DNA of 60,441 nucleotides from a virus: positions 1 to 60,441 of IMG/VR virus record IMGVR_UViG_3300028835_000118. One strand, 5' to 3'. The translations under genes were made by a program, and so were the position numbers. Shown piece after piece: positions 12,580-22,200 of this stretch (positions are counted from its first letter, which is position 1; each line of letters starts with the position of its first letter). The notes under the pieces were generated by a model, which was given only the letters and a program-made list of their open reading frames with translations, searched no databases and had not been told where the DNA came from.

Positions 12580-15000
12580 ATGACATCAGAGCAGAAAATT
12601 ACTATATTCAAAAACATAAAAGAGACAGACACACCATTTCATAGACCTGTCAAGCACATACTTAAAAGAATTAAAGACGGCTCAACTAAGGAGCTTGTTA
12701 AACAAATCAGAGCTGAGAAAAGAAAGGCAGAACGAAACGAATTAAAGAAGAGTTTACCTGCTATATGTTTCTCAGGTATATTTAATAAACGAAACGACTC
12801 ATCAATACAAGAACACACAGGAATTATATGTCTTGACTTTGATGGGTACGAAAAGAACAAAGACTTACTACAAGATAAAGAGAACCTCACCAAGAATAAT
12901 TTTGTTTACTCGGTATTTATTTCTCCTTCAGGTCTTGGCTTAAAGGTATTAGTAAAGATACCAAAGGATGCAGAGAACCACATCAATTACTTTAATGCTT
13001 TATCAAAACACTTTGATAACCCAAGGTTTGATGAGACATGCAAAAACATTTCAAGGGTTTGCTACGAAAGTTATGACCCTCTTATATATATAAACGAGAA
13101 CTCAAGTGAGTGGGATAAGATTGAAGAAAAGGAATACCAAGAGAAACATTCCTTGCGTGACCTTCCCACGATACCAATAACAGACGAGAATAAGATAGTA
13201 GATATACTTACGAAGTGGTGGGTAAAGAAGTATCCTATGGATGAAGGTCAGCGAAACAATAATACATTTGTTTTGGCTTCAGCATTCAATGACTTTGGAG
13301 TTAACAAATCTCTTGCTAGTTATGTGTTAAGTAATTATCAAACCAAAGACTTTGGTCTCAATGAGATACAACGAACTATAGATTCTGCCTATGCACAAAC
13401 TCAAAACTTTGGGACGAAATACTATGAGGATGACGAAAGAATAAATACCATCAAGCTTAAGCTCAGACGAGGGGTTTCGAAAAAAGAAATCAAGAGTCAG
13501 TTATTAGATACTGAAGTGGAAGCAAATGTAATTGACGCAGTCTTACAAAGAGTTGACGAAGAAAACAAAGAGCAGAAGTTTTGGTCAAAGAGTGACAAGG
13601 GTGTAATCAAAATAGTTCACATCTTATTCAAACAATTCTTAGAGGACAATGGGTTCTATAAGTATTGTCCTGAAGGCAGTAAGAACTATGTGTTTGTTAA
13701 GGTAACTAATAACCTCATCGACCATACTGATGAGAAACAAATCAAAGACTTTGTATTGAATCATTTGTTTCAGCTAGATGATGCGAGTATCTACAACTAC
13801 TTTGCTGATAACACAAGGTTCTTTAAGGATGAGTTCTTATCGATGTTATCTACTATAGATATATACTTTATAGAAGATACCAAGAACACCTCTTATTTAT
13901 ACTTTAAAAATTGTGCAGTAAAGATTACTAAAGATTCATTAGACTTACTTGACTATCTAGATTTAGGTGGGTACGTTTGGAAAGACCATGTGATAAATAG
14001 AAACTTTAATGTTTGTGATTTTGAGACAGCAGACTACAAACAATTTGTATCTAACATATGTAAACGAGAAGATGACAGAGTCAAGTCGATGGAATCAACT
14101 ATTGGTTTCTTAATGCAGGGTCACAAGAACCTGAGCTATTGTCCTGCTGTTATATTAAATGATGAGGTTATCTCGGACAACCCTGAAGGTGGAACAGGGA
14201 AGGGGATATTTATGAACGCATTAGCTCAGATGAAGAAGGTAGTTACTATAGATGGGAAATCTTTTTTCTTTGAGAGAAGCTTCGCTTATCAATTGGTTTC
14301 AGCAGACACGCAGATTCTAGTATTCGATGATGTGAAAAAAGCATTTGACTTTGAAAGGTTGTTCTCGGTAGTGACTGAAGGTCTGACCTTAGAAAAGAAA
14401 AATAAAGATGCAATTAAAATTCCTTTTAGTAAGTCTCCTAAGATTGCAATCACAACTAACTATGCAATTAAAGGAGCAGGTAATTCTTTTGCTCGAAGGA
14501 AGTGGGAGCTAGAGTTACACCAACATTACAATAAAAGTTACACCCCTTTAGATGAATTCGAAAAGTTAATGTTTGGTGATTGGGATGATGGAGAGTGGTG
14601 TAAGTTTGACAACTATATGATTAGTTGTTTGCAGTTATATCTAGCGAAAGGATTAGTTAAAAGTAAATTCGTAAATTTAAAGATTAGACAGCTATCGGCT
14701 GAGACCTGTCATGATTTCATAGAATGGTGTGGAGTTATTAATGGTTCGATAGCAAACGATAAACTGCGAGTGGACAATAAGATTAACTTACAGGATTGCT
14801 ACTATGATTTCATAGAACAGTACCCTGACTACGCACCTAAAGCTAAGTTAACTATATCAAGGATTAGGTTTAATAAATGGATGGTTTCATACGCACATTA
14901 TCAAACAGGTGGAGCACCTGATGAAGGAAGAGATGAACACGGAAGATGGATAAGATTAAAAAGACAAGACGAACTTAACACACAAACTAAACTAATATGA
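12580..15000 (+). CDS. Primase-helicase, 806 aa
   Basis: N-terminal about 200 residues match the BT4734-like/VirE N-terminal primase-associated domain (ICLDFDGYEKNKDLL near 86, FISPSGLGLKVLVKIP near 111, CYESYDP near 165). The C-terminal part is a helicase ATPase: GGTGKG Walker A near 537, ILVFDDV Walker B near 585, and IAITTNY near 625 as sensor. It probably primes and unwinds at the phage origin. No phage DNA polymerase was found, so it should hand over to host Pol III. Directly downstream of iteron copy B. Confidence 0.85.
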   Translation: MTSEQKITIFKNIKETDTPFHRPVKHILKRIKDGSTKELVKQIRAEKRKAERNELKKSLPAICFSGIFNKRNDSSIQEHTGIICLDFDGYEKNKDLLQDKENLTKNNFVYSVFISPSGLGLKVLVKIPKDAENHINYFNALSKHFDNPRFDETCKNISRVCYESYDPLIYINENSSEWDKIEEKEYQEKHSLRDLPTIPITDENKIVDILTKWWVKKYPMDEGQRNNNTFVLASAFNDFGVNKSLASYVLSNYQTKDFGLNEIQRTIDSAYAQTQNFGTKYYEDDERINTIKLKLRRGVSKKEIKSQLLDTEVEANVIDAVLQRVDEENKEQKFWSKSDKGVIKIVHILFKQFLEDNGFYKYCPEGSKNYVFVKVTNNLIDHTDEKQIKDFVLNHLFQLDDASIYNYFADNTRFFKDEFLSMLSTIDIYFIEDTKNTSYLYFKNCAVKITKDSLDLLDYLDLGGYVWKDHVINRNFNVCDFETADYKQFVSNICKREDDRVKSMESTIGFLMQGHKNLSYCPAVILNDEVISDNPEGGTGKGIFMNALAQMKKVVTIDGKSFFFERSFAYQLVSADTQILVFDDVKKAFDFERLFSVVTEGLTLEKKNKDAIKIPFSKSPKIAITTNYAIKGAGNSFARRKWELELHQHYNKSYTPLDEFEKLMFGDWDDGEWCKFDNYMISCLQLYLAKGLVKSKFVNLKIRQLSAETCHDFIEWCGVINGSIANDKLRVDNKINLQDCYYDFIEQYPDYAPKAKLTISRIRFNKWMVSYAHYQTGGAPDEGRDEHGRWIRLKRQDELNTQTKLI

Positions 15001-15233
15001 ACCTTGAAGAATACGTTGACGTAGCCCACAGAAATTCTTATGATGTAATAATTAATGATAAAGAAGCGAAGGATATAGTAATGAGTGACGATGGATATTT
15101 TATTCATCACCCTGCCGAACCTGTTACGAAAGATATTCTTGATGGGTTGAGAGAATACTTTGCTGAAGTAGAAGAGTACGAGAAGTGTATTAGAATAATA
15201 AAATATATAGATGAAAACATTGATAAACTTTGA
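14997..15233 (+). CDS. Hypothetical protein, 78 aa
   Basis: ATGA overlap with the primase stop. Acidic and helical, ending YIDENIDKL. No domain recognised; coupled to replication genes. Confidence 0.65.
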   Translation: MNLEEYVDVAHRNSYDVIINDKEAKDIVMSDDGYFIHHPAEPVTKDILDGLREYFAEVEEYEKCIRIIKYIDENIDKL

Positions 15234-15456
15234 AGGAAAAGGATATAACGATTATGAGTGTCTGCAACAGGCAAAGATATTAAAGAAGGTTATGTTTAAA
15301 ACAACAGAAGTTAAATCAGGCAGGGGTAAGAAAGCAATTGTAACACATAAATTTATTTTTAACACAGAGGCAGATGACGAAGTAAGAGACAAAATAATAA
15401 ACACTATAAAACACTATGAAAATAAATTGGAGACCATACCAAACACGAATAATTAA
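15211..15456 (+). CDS. Hypothetical protein, 81 aa
   Basis: Overlaps the previous gene by 23 nt and the helicase by 41 nt. Mixed charge with a basic centre (KSGRGKKAIVTHKFIF). No recognised domain; the large overlaps lower confidence in the exact start. Confidence 0.6.
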   Translation: MKTLINFEGKGYNDYECLQQAKILKKVMFKTTEVKSGRGKKAIVTHKFIFNTEADDEVRDKIINTIKHYENKLETIPNTNN

Positions 15457-16651
15457 TAAGGCACGAGAAGTCCTACACAAGTATAGATTTGTTTATCTCG
15501 CTATGGAAGTGAGAACAGGGAAGACTCTAACTGCATTGGGTACAGCTCAAGCATGTGCCTTTAGGAATGTAGTTTTTCTTACCAAGAAAAAAGCTATCTC
15601 ATCTATTGTTAAAGATTATGAATTACTTAATCCTAACTTTAAGTTTGATGTAATCAACTATGAGTCTATGCATAAGCTTTATCTTAACCGATGTGACTTC
15701 TTGATACTTGATGAAGCACACGGCTTAGGAGCTTTTCCTAAACCAAGTAAGAGAGCTAAGGCAGTTAAACAGTTTATTAATAAATATAATTGTGCAGTCT
15801 GCTTGATGTCAGGAACTCCTACTCCTGAAAGCTACAGCCAAATGTATCATCAGGTGTATGGCATACCTGCTAATCCTTTTAATCATTTCAAAAACTTCTA
15901 CGCTTTTGCTACTGACTATGTAAAAGTAACACGAAAGAAGATTAACTCTTTATATATAAATGATTATAGTAATGCGAAGACAAGTGTGTTGCGAACAATG
16001 GAACCCTATACCATAAAATATACACAGAAGGAAGCAGGGTTTAAGGTTCAAACAACTGAGCAAGTATTGAAGGTTAAGATGGATGACTCTACTTATCAAG
16101 TAGCTAAGAGATTAAAGCGACACCACATCGTTGAGGGTAAAGAAGAAATTATATTAGGCGATACCCCTGCTAAGCTGATGAATAAATTACACCAACTATA
16201 TTCAGGGACTATTATATTTGAATCTAACAATGCTACTACGCTAGATTTAAGTAAAGCAAATTTTATTAAAGAACATTTTAAAGGAAAGAAGATAGCAATA
16301 TTCTATAAGTTCCGTCAAGAATTAAAAGCTTTGAAGGAAGTTTTTAGTGGTACTTTAACGACAGAGCTAGATGAATTTAATTCAACGGACAAGTGTATTG
16401 CTCTTCAGATTGTTAGTGGGAGGGAAGGGATTAGTTTATCCCAAGCTGAATGTCTTGTTTATTATAACATAGATTTCTCAGCGACCTCCTATTGGCAATC
16501 AAGAGACAGGATGACAACCAAGGAGAGATTAAAGAATAATGTCTATTGGATTTTTGCTGAAGATGGAATTGAGAATGAGATATATAAGACAGTAATTAAG
16601 AAGAAAGACTATACAGTAAATCACTTCAAGAAGGATTTGTTATCTTTGTAA
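15416..16651 (+). CDS. SF2 helicase, 411 aa
   Basis: WRPYQ (residues 5-9) is the Q-motif-like entry; EVRTGKT (31-37) is Walker A; LILDEAHG (96-103) is the DEAH box; SGTPTPE (about 125) is motif III; the C-terminal domain shows QIVSGREGISLSQA and YWQSRDRMT, matching motifs V and VI with the Arg finger. A compact SNF2-like phage helicase for replication or recombination. Followed by a membrane peptide and a VRR nuclease. Confidence 0.88.
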   Translation: MKINWRPYQTRIINKAREVLHKYRFVYLAMEVRTGKTLTALGTAQACAFRNVVFLTKKKAISSIVKDYELLNPNFKFDVINYESMHKLYLNRCDFLILDEAHGLGAFPKPSKRAKAVKQFINKYNCAVCLMSGTPTPESYSQMYHQVYGIPANPFNHFKNFYAFATDYVKVTRKKINSLYINDYSNAKTSVLRTMEPYTIKYTQKEAGFKVQTTEQVLKVKMDDSTYQVAKRLKRHHIVEGKEEIILGDTPAKLMNKLHQLYSGTIIFESNNATTLDLSKANFIKEHFKGKKIAIFYKFRQELKALKEVFSGTLTTELDEFNSTDKCIALQIVSGREGISLSQAECLVYYNIDFSATSYWQSRDRMTTKERLKNNVYWIFAEDGIENEIYKTVIKKKDYTVNHFKKDLLSL

Positions 16652-16652
16652 T

Positions 16653-16859
16653 ATGAGGTTTATCAAGTTTCTATTGGTTTGGATTAGCCAAAACTTAGCG
16701 ATTCCTTTTTGGGTTGTTGGTCATATACACTTATCCATCCATGATTTTCATGACCTCTACGAGCTATTAAGTTCTATAGCTATGAACATTATAGTAGCCG
16801 TTGGATTTTTAATTGACTATAATAATGACCGAACAGCAGATACAAAGGAAAAGAATTAA
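16653..16859 (+). CDS. Small membrane protein, 68 aa
   Basis: Two hydrophobic segments (about residues 4-22 and 38-55) joined by a His/Asp-rich loop, and a polar tail. Starts 1 nt after the helicase stop and overlaps the VRR nuclease gene. No family recognised. Confidence 0.65.
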   Translation: MRFIKFLLVWISQNLAIPFWVVGHIHLSIHDFHDLYELLSSIAMNIIVAVGFLIDYNNDRTADTKEKN

Positions 16860-17064
16860 GGAACTTGAGAGTGAAGGATACTATGTGATAAAACTAACTG
16901 TGACTAACAAGAACGGAATACCTGACTTGATAGCAATACCAAAAGACTCAGAGGTTTTATTTGTAGAATGTAAAAGGAAGAACGGTAAGCTGTCCGAACT
17001 TCAGAAATATAGAATAAAAGAATTAAAAGACTATGCTAAGACAGAAGTATATAGGGGAAGTTAA
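16825..17064 (+). CDS. VRR-NUC endonuclease, 79 aa
   Basis: Minimal VRR-NUC fold: helix, then NGIPDLIAIPKDSEVLFVECK (PD...ExK) with catalytic Asp, Glu and Lys, then a basic helix. ATG at 16825 preferred over a TTG at 16813. VRR-NUC proteins cut branched DNA; stand-alone phage forms accompany SF2 helicases, as here. Confidence 0.85.
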   Translation: MTEQQIQRKRIKELESEGYYVIKLTVTNKNGIPDLIAIPKDSEVLFVECKRKNGKLSELQKYRIKELKDYAKTEVYRGS

Positions 17065-17398
17065 ACACTACGAGGTAGATGATTACTTTGTTGATAAGAT
17101 TAGAGACCTTCCTACTGAGGTTGGCTTTGATATAGCTAAGCAAATAGACCGAGCTGCTTCTGATTTACCTGAACTAGATTTTTGGGAGCAACAGGTAGCT
17201 GTAGTAACAACAGCTTCACACCACCCAATGTATTTCCTTGTAGAATATATTCACTCGGAAGATGTAGCTCCTGTATTTTTAGACCTACATCAAATAGAAG
17301 TAGATGACTACTTAGATTATTATAATGAAAACAAAGCAATTAAATTAAATATGTATGATAACAGACGCACAGATAAGATACCTAAAGAAAATAGTTGA
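17033..17398 (+). CDS. Hypothetical protein, 121 aa
   Basis: Acidic protein (VDDYFVDKIRDLP, ELDFWEQQ, IEVDDYLDYY). Overlaps the nuclease by 32 nt and the next gene by 44 nt. No domain recognised; the start may be internal. Confidence 0.6.
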   Translation: MLRQKYIGEVKHYEVDDYFVDKIRDLPTEVGFDIAKQIDRAASDLPELDFWEQQVAVVTTASHHPMYFLVEYIHSEDVAPVFLDLHQIEVDDYLDYYNENKAIKLNMYDNRRTDKIPKENS

Positions 17399-17798
17399 CA
17401 ACGAATTTGATGTCGACATCCTAGATAAAAAACGCACAATGAATCTAGTGAATGCTCGCTTAGTATATAGTTATATATTAAGGAACAGAGGAACAGGGCT
17501 AGTTAGAATAGCTGAATCTATAAATAAAAACCACGCTACTATAGTATACTTACTTAAAAATGCTCCTTCTTATTTGAAACAAGATGAAGAATTAAACCTC
17601 AAGTATAAGTCGTGCTTAAGTCTTTTTGAAAACCATCACTCACCTCTTATGGACTACACAAGAAGAGAGTTATTGAAAGCATATATAACCCTAGATTCAC
17701 AATATGATATGCTAATTAAACACAATGAAGAGTTGACTCAAGAGAATGAAGAGTTAAAAAAAACTATAGAAGAGCTAGATTTATTAAAAAAATATTAA
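17355..17798 (+). CDS. DnaA-domain-IV-like protein with coiled coil, 147 aa
   Basis: Residues about 28-72 (VNARLVYSYILRNRGTGLVRIAESINKNHATIVYLLKN) match the helix-turn-helix region of DnaA domain IV, with the conserved basic/His-Ala-Thr-Ile segment in the place of HSTV. The C-terminal 50 residues are a glutamate-rich coiled coil (ELTQENEELKKTIEEL) that would dimerise it. A second protein of this type is at 10049-10342. A DNA-binding role at the iterons is inference. Confidence 0.6.
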   Translation: MITDAQIRYLKKIVDNEFDVDILDKKRTMNLVNARLVYSYILRNRGTGLVRIAESINKNHATIVYLLKNAPSYLKQDEELNLKYKSCLSLFENHHSPLMDYTRRELLKAYITLDSQYDMLIKHNEELTQENEELKKTIEELDLLKKY

Positions 17799-17814
17799 TA
17801 AATTAGACATCGCT

Positions 17815-18045
17815 ATGGAATACACCATTAAAGATATTGACAAGATTATTGATTTCAAATCTTGGAGCAGTCGCAGAAAGCTTGATGAGCTTCTCAGAAT
17901 TGATTGCCAACAATACACCAATCTAGGTAGTGATTCTTCGAAAGCAGAAAGAGAAGAAGTAAAAAAATATTCACGCAAAATTTATCGTTTAATTAGAACT
18001 ATAGATAAGAAACTCGGTGATGAGTTCTTACACTATATGGATTAG
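17815..18045 (+). CDS. Hypothetical protein, 76 aa
   Basis: Helical, lysine/arginine-rich, with no cysteine pairs or membrane segment. Lies between the DnaA-like and small nuclease genes; no family recognised. Confidence 0.6.
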   Translation: MEYTIKDIDKIIDFKSWSSRRKLDELLRIDCQQYTNLGSDSSKAEREEVKKYSRKIYRLIRTIDKKLGDEFLHYMD

Positions 18046-18050
18046 AGATT

Positions 18051-18236
18051 ATGATGACAGCATTAGAGCAGGAGAGAATAACATACATCAACACCTTGAT
18101 GAATGACCTCCACTCTGATAATGTAATCATATATGAGTCATTGTGTGACCGAGAATATGGAGATACTAAACTTGCTATTGCAAGAATGCAAGAAAGATTA
18201 AAGGCTCTTAGCGAGTCTATTCAGGATGAAATATAA
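18051..18236 (+). CDS. Hypothetical protein, 61 aa
   Basis: Predicted helical, with a basic C-terminal helix (RMQERLKALSES). Overlaps the HNH gene by 11 nt. No family recognised. Confidence 0.6.
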   Translation: MMTALEQERITYINTLMNDLHSDNVIIYESLCDREYGDTKLAIARMQERLKALSESIQDEI

Positions 18237-18618
18237 AAAGTGTTTGAAGTGTTTAAAGAAAAAACCTACAACCTCTTTTTATGGTTCAGGTAAGTATAAC
18301 AGTCAGGGAGTAGAATATCTTTCTCGTCTGTGTAAAAAATGCAAACATGCCTACAAAACTCAAAGGAGAAAAGAAAGAAAGGCATGGATGGATAAAATTA
18401 AATTAGAATTAGAATGCACCAAATGTGGATACTCCAAAGAAACCCATCCAAACTTTACAACCAAAGCGTTAGAGTTTCATCACGCACAAAACAACAAAGT
18501 GTTTGCTATTGGAGATGCAGTACACCGAGGGTATTCTAAAGAAAAAATAATGAAAGAGATGAGCAAGTGTGTAGTTCTCTGCACACGATGTCATACAGAA
18601 ATACATTATGGAGAATAG
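18226..18618 (+). CDS. HNH endonuclease-like protein, 130 aa
   Basis: N-terminal CLKCLKKKP and CKKCKHAY are a four-Cys zinc knuckle; CTKCGY follows near residue 63; the core is LEFHHAQNN (about 84) and CTRCHTEIHYGE at the end, giving an H-N-H/Cys-metal arrangement. Likely a small DNA endonuclease for processing, host DNA attack or homing; no intron context is seen. Confidence 0.8.
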   Translation: MKYKKCLKCLKKKPTTSFYGSGKYNSQGVEYLSRLCKKCKHAYKTQRRKERKAWMDKIKLELECTKCGYSKETHPNFTTKALEFHHAQNNKVFAIGDAVHRGYSKEKIMKEMSKCVVLCTRCHTEIHYGE

Positions 18619-18703
18619 ATATAAACATAAAATGAGAGCTTTGTTTATTAGCTACTTAGGGGTAATAGTTACATTGCTTTACATTTATTTTACTCGTACA
18701 TGA
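18608..18703 (+). CDS. 31-aa single-span membrane peptide
   Basis: Basic N-terminus then one hydrophobic helix (about residues 10-27). Starts inside the HNH stop region and its TGA overlaps the next ATG, so it is coupled on both sides. Function unknown. Confidence 0.55.
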   Translation: MENRYKHKMRALFISYLGVIVTLLYIYFTRT

Positions 18704-19113
18704 GATTTGAAAAGGATAAAGATTTAGCAAGAGAAAAGAGAGCTATTGAATATTTTGTTAAAAGATTTAAAGGCTCTTATAAAAAGCTAGGACCTAACGA
18801 TGTGGACTATAAGGTCTTTGATGAAGACAAAAATCTTATTGCTTATGCTGAAGTAAAGGGACGATACCGAAGCTTAGCTAACTGCTATCCCTTACCTATT
18901 GCGTGTCGCAAGGTTGTGAAGCTATGTGATAAACGCTTAAATCCTGTAATGATATGGGCTTGTGATGATGGTATAGTGTATGGACAACCTGCACAACTTG
19001 ATGGATATGTTAAGTGGGGTGGAAGAAAACCAAGAGAGGGAGCAGTTAATGACCAAGAGCTTATGATATATTATGATAAGCAAAAGAAACTCCGATACTT
19101 TAGGTACTACTAA
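18700..19113 (+). CDS. PD-(D/E)XK nuclease-like protein, 137 aa
   Basis: VDYKVFDEDKNLIAYAEVKGRY (about residues 33-54) has the D...ExK arrangement of the restriction-endonuclease fold, with a helix before it. Probably DNA-processing (resolvase or nicking); specificity unknown. It is the last gene of the plus-strand block and its stop overlaps the converging late gene by 4 nt. Confidence 0.6.
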   Translation: MRFEKDKDLAREKRAIEYFVKRFKGSYKKLGPNDVDYKVFDEDKNLIAYAEVKGRYRSLANCYPLPIACRKVVKLCDKRLNPVMIWACDDGIVYGQPAQLDGYVKWGGRKPREGAVNDQELMIYYDKQKKLRYFRYY

Positions 19114-19265
19114 CGACCATATCTTTTCCCCGGTCTTAATCCTCTAGGTTTCTTGGGAGATTTTTTAAACCCATCAGTAGCATAATACAATCGCACCTGT
19201 GCCTCAGTAAAGGTTCTTCCACTTGGACTTTGATATTTGTTGTCTCCTATTTTTTTAAATGGCAT
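19110..19265 (-). CDS. Small basic protein, 51 aa, end of the late block
   Basis: ATG at 19265; begins MPFKKIGDNKYQSPSGRTFT and ends in a basic PKKPRGLRPGKRYGR tail. Small proteins of this pattern are frequent next to virion genes of marine phages; role unknown. It begins 2 nt after the 2946-aa gene stop and converges on the early block. Confidence 0.65.
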   Translation of the reverse strand: MPFKKIGDNKYQSPSGRTFTEAQVRLYYATDGFKKSPKKPRGLRPGKRYGR

Positions 19266-19267
19266 CT

Positions 19268-22200
19268 CTATTGTATTGGGTCGAACACATTTTTTCTTGT
19301 TCTTCTAGTTCGAGTTCTATTTCTTTGGTTGATTGGTGCGAACACATCACTATTGTTTAGATTATTGCTTTGTCTTTTCTTTCTTTCTTGTTCTTTGTAA
19401 TACTCTGCATTCTGTTCAGCTATACTTTTTGTTTTTTTGGTAGACTTTTTTTGTCCCCCTTCAATTACATAATCAGAAAAGTTGAACAATCTTAAAATGT
19501 CTGTACCTATATCACCTGTCTTACCCATTTTCTCTAAGTTATTTACAAACCTAGTTACTTGAGTGGCAGGTAAACCTGTGGTGTTTACTATCTCTATATA
19601 TAACTTAGCAAAGTTTGCTGCTCTTTTCTCAGGGTCTTTAGTATTTAAAGCTCTTGTTGCAAGTTGAGAAATTCTAGCGATAGACATTAGTGGAGCAATA
19701 CTTTTACCTTGCTTACCTGCGTATGGCTTCTGCTGTATTACATCAGCAATTTGATTTACAGCATCACCCACGATAAACAAAGCATTCAGGTTACCAATAA
19801 CCATAGCTCTAATTAAATCTTCTTCATCATCAGGACGCACAGGTCTAAGTAATCCCGGTAATCCTAATGCTACATATTGGAATAGAGTAGGAGCTAATAA
19901 ATGATAAGTAATAAAGGTTCTTAAGTTTTCACCTAGTGTACCTTTACCTGCGTTTCTATCCCAAGCTTTTAACTTTCTCCAAAGATTACGAGTAGATTGA
20001 ATTTCTTTTCTTAAGTATTGTTTAGGTGTAGTTAAGAACATATTCAAACCTCTTTGTAATGCACCTGCAGTTTGGTAGTAGTCTCTATCCTGTAAGTCCA
20101 TCGACTGCTGTGTTCTCTTGGTATCTTTTTCAAATTTAATTATAGCTTCTTTCTGTGCTTGTTCTTCAGATAACCCACGCTTTAATGCTTGGTCTTTGTA
20201 GTATAAATAGTTAGGCATACCTCCAAGATAGATAGCTGCCTTATCTCCAAACTTAGTTGAGTACATAATAAAGTTTACATAGAAATCCCAATACTGATTA
20301 GGAACAAACTCTGTCATTCCATCCTCGGTGTAAGACTCAATAACTCTAGTAATCGATTGTCGGTTTCTGTCTTGCATATAAACAGAGTTCTCAGATATTT
20401 CTTTAAACGTCTTCTTAATCTGAGGAATATTTTTTAGAGAATACTTTAACCAATTCCTAAAGCCGATATCATTTGCATATGTAATCATAGATGTTAACTG
20501 CTTTAACATAACAGTTGGGTTCAAACCAATTCTAGAAAATATAAATAGGTTGTTCATATAGTTAACGAATCTATCTGCTCGGTTATCCCTCACTCCTTTG
20601 TTAGCTATCTTACCTATCATATCCCTAATCAATCTGTTTACATAGTCTCCATGAATAGCACCGATAGCATCTTTAACTTGCTTGTTGGTAAACATTTTGT
20701 ATATGTCTCTAATGGTTTCACCATAAGCTGCAAAGTATTCCATGTCTCTTAGGTACGTTGCCATTACATTCATATTGTTCATCTTTCTAATAGGAAGATT
20801 GTTTTGGGTTCGAGACTTAGTAGACGAAGCACCAACCGAGGTATTCATAATAGATTTGTCAGACAACATATCAAGAGGTTGTTGTTCAATTGGATTACCT
20901 TGAGTGTCGTTTCTATATATCATCCCTGCATAAAATCTATTCCAAGGAAGATTAGTTCTATATAATGCTTTATATGTTTTGTTATAGTGCTCATACAACG
21001 AAGGGTAGAATTCATTTACTTGCCAATCAGCAAACTCTTTTACCTCATCTTCCATTTTAGATTCTATCTCCTCCATAATTCTTACATAGTCTTTTCCAAA
21101 AGTAGCTTTGAACGAACCTGCATTAGCAGGGTCTTTGTAAAGGTTATAGTAATACATCATTTCATTTTGACTAAGATGTACTGAGTTTTCTAGAAGAGCT
21201 TTTTCTAAAGCTTGCTTGTTTTCTAAACTTGGATTAGTATTAAAATCATTTTCTGCTTTAGCAACTGCATCAGGGTCTAATAAATAAGTAGCTTCTTTTG
21301 CAGGCTTATTATTATCTCTTACTTTATTTCTCCATTTTTTCCCATATAACTCTTCAAACTTTTTAGATATAATACCTTCTTGTTCCATCATCCTTCTCTT
21401 AAACATTCTACTAGACGCATCAACTCTTCCGGTTACCATCTCCTGCAGTCTACCTCCAAACATTTCCCCGGGCAAAGTAGATATCAAATCCATAAGACCA
21501 TCTAAGGCTTCAGCTTCATTAAAGAATTTAGTAACCATTGTGTTAAGCTTGGTTGTAAATTTTCTTAATACCCCTTTAAGTTTATTTCTTTTAGCGTTTA
21601 ATCTTTTCTGATTTTTAAGGTCCACTTCGGAACGAGTACCTTTATCTCCTAAGTCTGTCTTCTCACCTGTAACTTCTTCATAAGCGATAGACGCATCTTC
21701 ATTATATTTATTATGTTGGTCTTCAAGCTGTTGCTTTAACTCACTCCTACCTATTTCAATCATCTCCTCTAATGCTGCAAGAGCTGTATCTAAAGAACCT
21801 GTCTTATTGACATCTGTATTCTCCATTAACAATGAGTTGTTTAGATTAATTAAAATTTGAAGGTCAACCATACGGCTAAAATCTCCTTCAGTCGTTTGAG
21901 ATTTTGCTGCTATACTATTAAACTCTTGAGTTAGTGCTTCGTTCTCAGCCTCTATTTGTTTGGCTGTGGAATTCTTGCCTAACCTATCTTGTTTAATCTT
22001 TTCAATTCTTTCTTTAATATTTAAACTAATCTTAGTCCCCTTCTTTCTGCCTGATACTTTAGTTTCATACTTACCGTTAAGAATATTTTCAATTTTATTC
22101 TCTAGCCTTGCATTATTTTTTTTGTTTACAAACTCTAACACTTCCTCAAATATATTCTCAAGGTTTGTTTCGTTTGCATTAGTAACTTTTCTAATAAGGC

